Below are positions 49,955 to 53,803 of a DNA stretch of 53,803 nt, piece by piece (the stretch's first letter is position 1; the number at the start of each line of letters is the position of its first letter). Below the pieces are notes generated by a model that was given only the letters and a program-made list of their open reading frames with translations, ran no database searches and was not told the DNA's origin. Source of the stretch: M55B165 sp051744245 (GTDB lineage: Bacteria; Actinomycetota; Humimicrobiia; Humimicrobiales; Humimicrobiaceae); assembly GCA_051744245.1 (NCBI GenBank), contig JBNJCV010000004.1:1-53803 (forward strand). The letters are read 5' to 3'. Position numbers and translations under genes: made by a program.

Positions 49955-51040
49955 CTATTTTTTAATAATTCTAATAAAAGTATTTATAAATTTATCATTT
50001 ATTTCCGGCAATGATACAGTTACCCTTATAAATCCAGGCAAACCTAAATTGCTTCCCGGCCTTACAATAAAGCCCACTTTTAGCAATTCTTCAGCAACTT
50101 CTTTATCATCTTTTCCTGTTTCTATAAGTATAAAGTTTGCATATGATTTTAAATAATTTATTCCGTTTTCATTAAAAGCCCTATAAAACTTTTCCTTTTC
50201 CCTATTAACCTCATCCCTTACCTTCTTAATATAAAGGCTATTTTCCAAGGCTTCTATTGCAGCCTCTTGGGCAATAGAGTTTACATTAAAGGGTAGCCTG
50301 GTTTTATTTAGTGCCCTTATTACATGGGAGTTGGATATTCCATACCCTATCCTTAAGCCTGCCAGGCCGTAAATTTTAGAAAAAGTCCTGAGTATCAACA
50401 AGTTGGGAAAATTCTTTAGATAGCTAACAGTATTAATTTTTTCGCTGTCTCCCACATATTCATAATAAGCTTCATCAATTACTACAAGAATATCTTTACC
50501 TGACTCACTTAAAACATACTCAAATTCATCCCTGGTTATATTGGTACCTGTGGGGTTATGGGGGGAAGTAAGGAATATAATCCTGGTATTTTTATTTATT
50601 CTTGAAACCAGACTTCTAACATCCTGCCTGTAATCCTTCAATGGAACCTTAATTGCCTTTCCCCCTAATTTAAGGGTAGCTTTTTCATAAATCAAAAACG
50701 TGGGATCAGATATCAGAATATTCTCTGTTTCCGCTATTAAGCAATTGCAAACCATTTCAATTATCTGATCCGTTCCATTTCCCATAATAATATTATCTGT
50801 AGACAACCCATACTTTTGTGACAGCTTTTCCCTTATTTTAGTACAATTGGAATCAGGATAATAATTTACATTTTTAGCCGCATCACAAATCCTCTCTTTT
50901 ACGCCTGGAGCTGGTCCTAAAATATTTTCATTAGAGGCAAGCTTGTAAACATTCTCTAATTTGTATTTTTCCTTAATTTCATTAATAGTTCTGCCCGGTA
51001 TGTATTCCGGTAAATTTTCGATCCATCCCTTAATTTTCAT
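49955..51040 (-). CDS. hisC: histidinol-phosphate aminotransferase
   Basis: PLP enzyme that converts imidazole acetol phosphate to histidinol phosphate. It has KLASNENILGPAPGV, YPDSNCTKIREKLS, MGNGTDQIIEMV, TSPHNPTGTNITRDEF, VIDEAYYEY and the PLP-lysine motif TFSKIYGLAGLRIGYG (about residues 215-230). 361 residues. Its ATG overlaps the end of hisD by 11 nt. Relatives that act on aromatic amino acids share these motifs, but the hisD neighbour supports HisC. Confidence 0.92.
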   Translation of the reverse strand: MKIKGWIENLPEYIPGRTINEIKEKYKLENVYKLASNENILGPAPGVKERICDAAKNVNYYPDSNCTKIREKLSQKYGLSTDNIIMGNGTDQIIEMVCNCLIAETENILISDPTFLIYEKATLKLGGKAIKVPLKDYRQDVRSLVSRINKNTRIIFLTSPHNPTGTNITRDEFEYVLSESGKDILVVIDEAYYEYVGDSEKINTVSYLKNFPNLLILRTFSKIYGLAGLRIGYGISNSHVIRALNKTRLPFNVNSIAQEAAIEALENSLYIKKVRDEVNREKEKFYRAFNENGINYLKSYANFILIETGKDDKEVAEELLKVGFIVRPGSNLGLPGFIRVTVSLPEINDKFINTFIRIIKK

Positions 51041-52376
51041 TTTCTTTACCTTTATTAAACCTTATCTTTATTGAATTTCTATGCCCGTAAAGCCTTTCTG
51101 ATTCAGCTAACTTTTCCAGAGCTTCTCTTTCTTTAGCCAAAGCAGTTCTGCTGTAATAAACAACACTGCTCCTCTTGAAAAAATCATAAACTCCTAATGG
51201 AGAGGCAAACCTTGCATTACCTGAAGTGGGAATCACATGATTAGTTCCGGCCGTATAATCCCCAACTGCTACAGGGGTGTAATTTCCAATGAAAATAGTC
51301 CCCGCATTCCTAACTTTCTTAAGTATTTTTTCCTGTTCCCTGCAGGTAATTTCCAGGTGTTCGGCCCCTATTTTATTTGCCACTTCTAAAAGCCTGTAAA
51401 TATCCTCATCATATATTAACATACAATTATTGCTCACTGACTGCAAAACTACTTTGCCATTATCAGGATACTGCTCTGATAAGCCTTCTATTTGAATAGC
51501 CATTTCTGCTGATACCTGTTCCGCAAATTCTCTGCCGGAAAGTAAAATGCTTCTGGAGTTGGGATCATGCTCTGCCTGGGATATTAAATCAGCTGCTACA
51601 TAGGAAGCCTTTGCACTTTCATCAGCTATTATAACGATTTCGCTAGGTCCTGCCAGGCTATCAATTCCAACTTTCCCATATACTTTTTTCTTGGCCAGGG
51701 TTACATAAATATTGCCCGGTCCTACAATCTTGTCAACTTTTTTTACGGTACCTGCACCATATGCTAATAGACCAATGGCCTGGGCGCCCCCAATTTTATA
51801 TATTTCACTTACTCCAAGCTTTTGGCACAAGAACAATGTAGTTTCATCTATTTTTCCCCTTTCATTGGGAGGAGTAACAACAACTATTTCCTTAACTCCT
51901 GCCACTACCGCAGGAATTGTAGACATTAAAAGCGAAGAAGGATAAGAATACCTGCCTCCCGGCACATATATCCCTACCCTTTCTATGGGGTTTACTATTT
52001 GCCCCAGTCTTTTACCTTTAGACAAGTTTACAAACCATGATTTAGTTTCATGTTTTAACTGCTGCTGGTGGAAATCTGTGATATTTGCAGTACTAAAATC
52101 CAAGGCATTAACTAGCCCCTTATATTTATTTTTAATGTTTTGGCTTGCTTCTTCAACTTCCTTGGCAGAAACTTTAACTTGTCCCAAGCCCTGAGGTGAA
52201 TAGCTGTCAAATTTCGAAATATAACCAATTATGGCGTCAGTGCCATCTTCTTTTATGTCCGCTAAAATTTTTTCAACCAAGGCATCAGTTTCTTCAGAAA
52301 CCGAAACCCCGCCTTCAAGTAATTCCCGGTAATCTAAATCATCTAATTTAATAATTTTTAAAAATTCTGAATTCAT
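51030..52376 (-). CDS. hisD: histidinol dehydrogenase
   Basis: Zn/NAD-dependent two-step oxidation of histidinol to histidine. It has ERVGIYVPGGRYSYPSSLLMSTIPAVVAGVKEIVVVTPP, VDKIVGPGNIYVTLAKKKVYG, IDSLAGPSEIVIIADESA, the zinc/base region ISQAEHDPNSRS (Q, E, H) and TAGTNHVIPTSGNARF with the catalytic histidine. 448 residues. First gene of the hisD-hisC pair; other his genes are not in the window. It diverges from queH and has its own promoter. Confidence 0.96.
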   Translation of the reverse strand: MNSEFLKIIKLDDLDYRELLEGGVSVSEETDALVEKILADIKEDGTDAIIGYISKFDSYSPQGLGQVKVSAKEVEEASQNIKNKYKGLVNALDFSTANITDFHQQQLKHETKSWFVNLSKGKRLGQIVNPIERVGIYVPGGRYSYPSSLLMSTIPAVVAGVKEIVVVTPPNERGKIDETTLFLCQKLGVSEIYKIGGAQAIGLLAYGAGTVKKVDKIVGPGNIYVTLAKKKVYGKVGIDSLAGPSEIVIIADESAKASYVAADLISQAEHDPNSRSILLSGREFAEQVSAEMAIQIEGLSEQYPDNGKVVLQSVSNNCMLIYDEDIYRLLEVANKIGAEHLEITCREQEKILKKVRNAGTIFIGNYTPVAVGDYTAGTNHVIPTSGNARFASPLGVYDFFKRSSVVYYSRTALAKEREALEKLAESERLYGHRNSIKIRFNKGKENEN

Positions 52377-52402
52377 AATAATATAACTAATATATTCTAG
52401 TT

Positions 52403-52431
52403 AATATAGTAAAAATAATTAATAAATACAA
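52403..52431 (-). promoter_or_regulatory. probable hisD promoter
   Basis: On the minus strand TTGTAT (52431-52426), a 17-bp spacer and TATATT (52408-52403) lie about 27 bp before the hisD ATG. The match is reasonable but the region is AT-rich, so other positions are possible. No his attenuator or T-box fits in the short leader. Confidence 0.5.
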
Positions 52432-52440
52432 GGTAGAGTT

Positions 52441-52977
52441 ATGCAAAAAGAAAAACTTCTGCTGCATGTTTGTTGTGCCACCTGTAGCCTCCACCCCTAC
52501 TTTTTATTGAAAAAAGATTATAATATTAGTTTCTATTTCTATAATCCCAATATACACCCAAGGGAAGAATATATAAAAAGGCTGGAGGGTATAAAATTTG
52601 TGGCTGGAAAATATAATATACCTTTAATAATTGGAACCTACCAAAAGGACAAGTGGTTTGATATATGCAGCCAGTTTAAAGAAGAGCCAGAAGGTGGAAA
52701 GCGCTGTAACTTATGCTATAAAATGAGGATTGACAAAACTGCCCAGACAGCAGAGGAGAAAAACTTTAAACTGTTCTCCACTACCTTGTCAGTAAGCCCC
52801 CACAAGGATGCAAATGCCATAAATAAAATAGGCAAATCTGCTGCTGAAGATAAAAATTTATCCTTCTACCAGGCCAACTTTAAAAAAAAGGACGGTTTTA
52901 AAAGAACCGTCCAAATAAGCAAACAACTAAACCTGTACCGCCAGAATTATTGCGGATGCATTTACAGTAAAAAGTAA
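52441..52977 (+). CDS. queH: epoxyqueuosine reductase QueH
   Basis: Last step of queuosine tRNA modification, the non-orthologous replacement for QueG. The metal/iron-sulfur cysteines are visible: LLLHVCCATCSLHPY (adjacent CC plus C), GGKRCNLCYKMR and the C-terminal NYCGCIYSKK. Other DUF208 family segments are YNPNIHPREEYIKRLE and LFSTTLSVSPHKDANAINKIG. Length 178 residues is typical. The ATG follows AAGGTAG. Its stop abuts the end of lgt on the opposite strand. Confidence 0.95.
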   Translation: MQKEKLLLHVCCATCSLHPYFLLKKDYNISFYFYNPNIHPREEYIKRLEGIKFVAGKYNIPLIIGTYQKDKWFDICSQFKEEPEGGKRCNLCYKMRIDKTAQTAEEKNFKLFSTTLSVSPHKDANAINKIGKSAAEDKNLSFYQANFKKKDGFKRTVQISKQLNLYRQNYCGCIYSKK

Positions 52978-53772
52978 TTACATGCTTTTTTCTTTAAACC
53001 TCTTTACCAGATAATAGGCAATGATTATGGCTACAATTATTGCGATTATATTTAACACATAAACAACTTTTACCGGGCCCCAATAAGTGCTGTCCACCCT
53101 GTAAGCTTCTATAAATGTTCTGTACAATGCATAAATGGCCAAGTACGTACAAAGTATCAAGCCATTGGGAAGCCTACCCGGCTTATTCTTATAAAACCTG
53201 TGCATCAGAAGCAATAATACAAATAATAATAAATTGGCAATAGACTCGTATAGAAAAGTCGGGTGAAAATATTCGGAACTAGCATATGCTGCCGGCCGGT
53301 TTACAGGATCAATATAAATAGCCCAGGGAAGTTTGGTAGGAATTCCAAAAGCTTCCTGGTTAAAAAAGTTTCCCCACCTTCCAATAGCCTGCCCTAAAAC
53401 AAGGGCTGGCGTTATGATATCAGCCCATAGCCAGAAATTAAGTTTCCTGATCTTGCAAAATATAGCCAAAGCAATAAGGCCGCCCACCATAACCCCCTGT
53501 ATGGCAAGGCCTCCACTGCGGAACGCAAAAATATAGGATAAATTTCCGCTATAATAAGACCAGTTCACTAAAACATGAAGCAGCCTTGCCCCTATTATTC
53601 CAGCAATAACTGCAAACGGGGCAAAATTAATAATCTCATCTTCTTCCTTTTTCCTGTACCTGGCAAGATAGTAAGCAATAACTATCCCTGCGGCCAGTGC
53701 AATAGCAATAAGGATTCCATACCATCTTATTTCTAAATTACCGATATAAAAAGCAACTGGGTCTACAGCCAA
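52978..53772 (-). CDS. lgt: prolipoprotein diacylglyceryl transferase
   Basis: Seven-helix membrane enzyme that transfers diacylglycerol from phosphatidylglycerol to the lipobox cysteine of prolipoproteins, such as the substrate-binding lipoprotein in this window. Family blocks include EIRWYGILIAIALAAGI, FRSGGLAIQGVMVGG (the HGGL-region equivalent), GQAIGRWGNFFNQEAFG (about residues 128-144), HPTFLYESIANL and RTFIEAYRVD. Length 264 residues. It starts with TTG at 53772, supported by GGAGG 7-8 nt upstream, so the gene is complete in the window. Confidence 0.95.
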   Translation of the reverse strand: MAVDPVAFYIGNLEIRWYGILIAIALAAGIVIAYYLARYRKKEEDEIINFAPFAVIAGIIGARLLHVLVNWSYYSGNLSYIFAFRSGGLAIQGVMVGGLIALAIFCKIRKLNFWLWADIITPALVLGQAIGRWGNFFNQEAFGIPTKLPWAIYIDPVNRPAAYASSEYFHPTFLYESIANLLLFVLLLLMHRFYKNKPGRLPNGLILCTYLAIYALYRTFIEAYRVDSTYWGPVKVVYVLNIIAIIVAIIIAYYLVKRFKEKSM

Positions 53773-53803
53773 AATGTGCCTCCATTCAAATTTTCATTAA
53801 TTT

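Overview
The window is AT-rich throughout, densely packed and compact: gene ends often touch or overlap. It appears to be chromosomal DNA of a bacterium with a complete peptidoglycan synthesis and FtsZ division apparatus. The division cluster (mraZ-rsmH-ftsL-ftsI-murE-murF-mraY-murD-ftsW-murG-murC-murB-ddl-ftsQ-ftsA-ftsZ-pgeF-yggS-sepF-proC-yggT-divIVA) has the gene order of Gram-positive-type (terrabacterial) lineages. DivIVA, SepF, an AmaP/Asp23-type envelope protein and a two-subunit AdnAB-like helicase-nuclease point to an AT-rich, deep-branching relative of Actinomycetota or Bacillota. An uncultured low-GC actinobacterial lineage would fit, but this is inference from gene content. MurE carries the DNPR motif of meso-diaminopimelate-adding enzymes.

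Layout. 1-302: a stand-alone transcription unit with a near-consensus promoter, about 170 nt of structured RNA and an intrinsic terminator, followed by a second promoter for ilvE. 303-7300: ilvE facing an AdnA/AdnB-like pair, with a 50-residue ORF overlapping the start of adnA. 7354-16685: mixed housekeeping genes (DUF2284, tRNA-Gly(CCC), AmaP-like, lipid kinase, orphan substrate-binding lipoprotein, purine nucleoside phosphorylase, two tandem DegV proteins, 5-formyl-THF cyclo-ligase, GT2 glycosyltransferase, a membrane protein, a membrane HD-GYP protein).

16700-18680 is the most unusual part. It is a small operon behind a TTGACA-N17-TATTAT promoter whose spacer carries a repeated 14-bp sequence. 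The operon encodes a ParA/CpaE-like ATPase with Q in place of the signature lysine of its Walker A motif, a protein with two excisionase-like HTH domains, a 50-residue one-TM protein, and two DNA-identical tandem copies of a 23-residue hydrophobic peptide, each with a full AGGAGGTG Shine-Dalgarno. The membrane HD-GYP gene lies immediately downstream with its own extended -10 promoter.

18789-43629 is an almost unbroken minus-strand run of about 25 kb. It starts with a zinc-ribbon protein and two membrane or anchored proteins, continues with xseA-xseB, and then the mra/mur/fts cluster, whose promoter carries four 10-bp-spaced MraZ boxes. 43754-47261 holds a likely cyclic 2,3-diphosphoglycerate module (metallophosphoesterase, cDPG synthetase, 2-phosphoglycerate kinase). 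This solute is best known from methanogenic archaea. 47281-47887 is a decayed geranylgeranyl-reductase-like flavoprotein pseudogene. 47954-53772 contains a MalK/UgpC-type ABC ATPase, a methyltetrahydrofolate:corrinoid methyltransferase, hisC, hisD, queH and lgt.

All five convergent gene pairs have no spacer (overlaps of 4, 4, 4 and 57 nt, and one exact abutment), so most of the window has no room for conventional terminators between facing genes.
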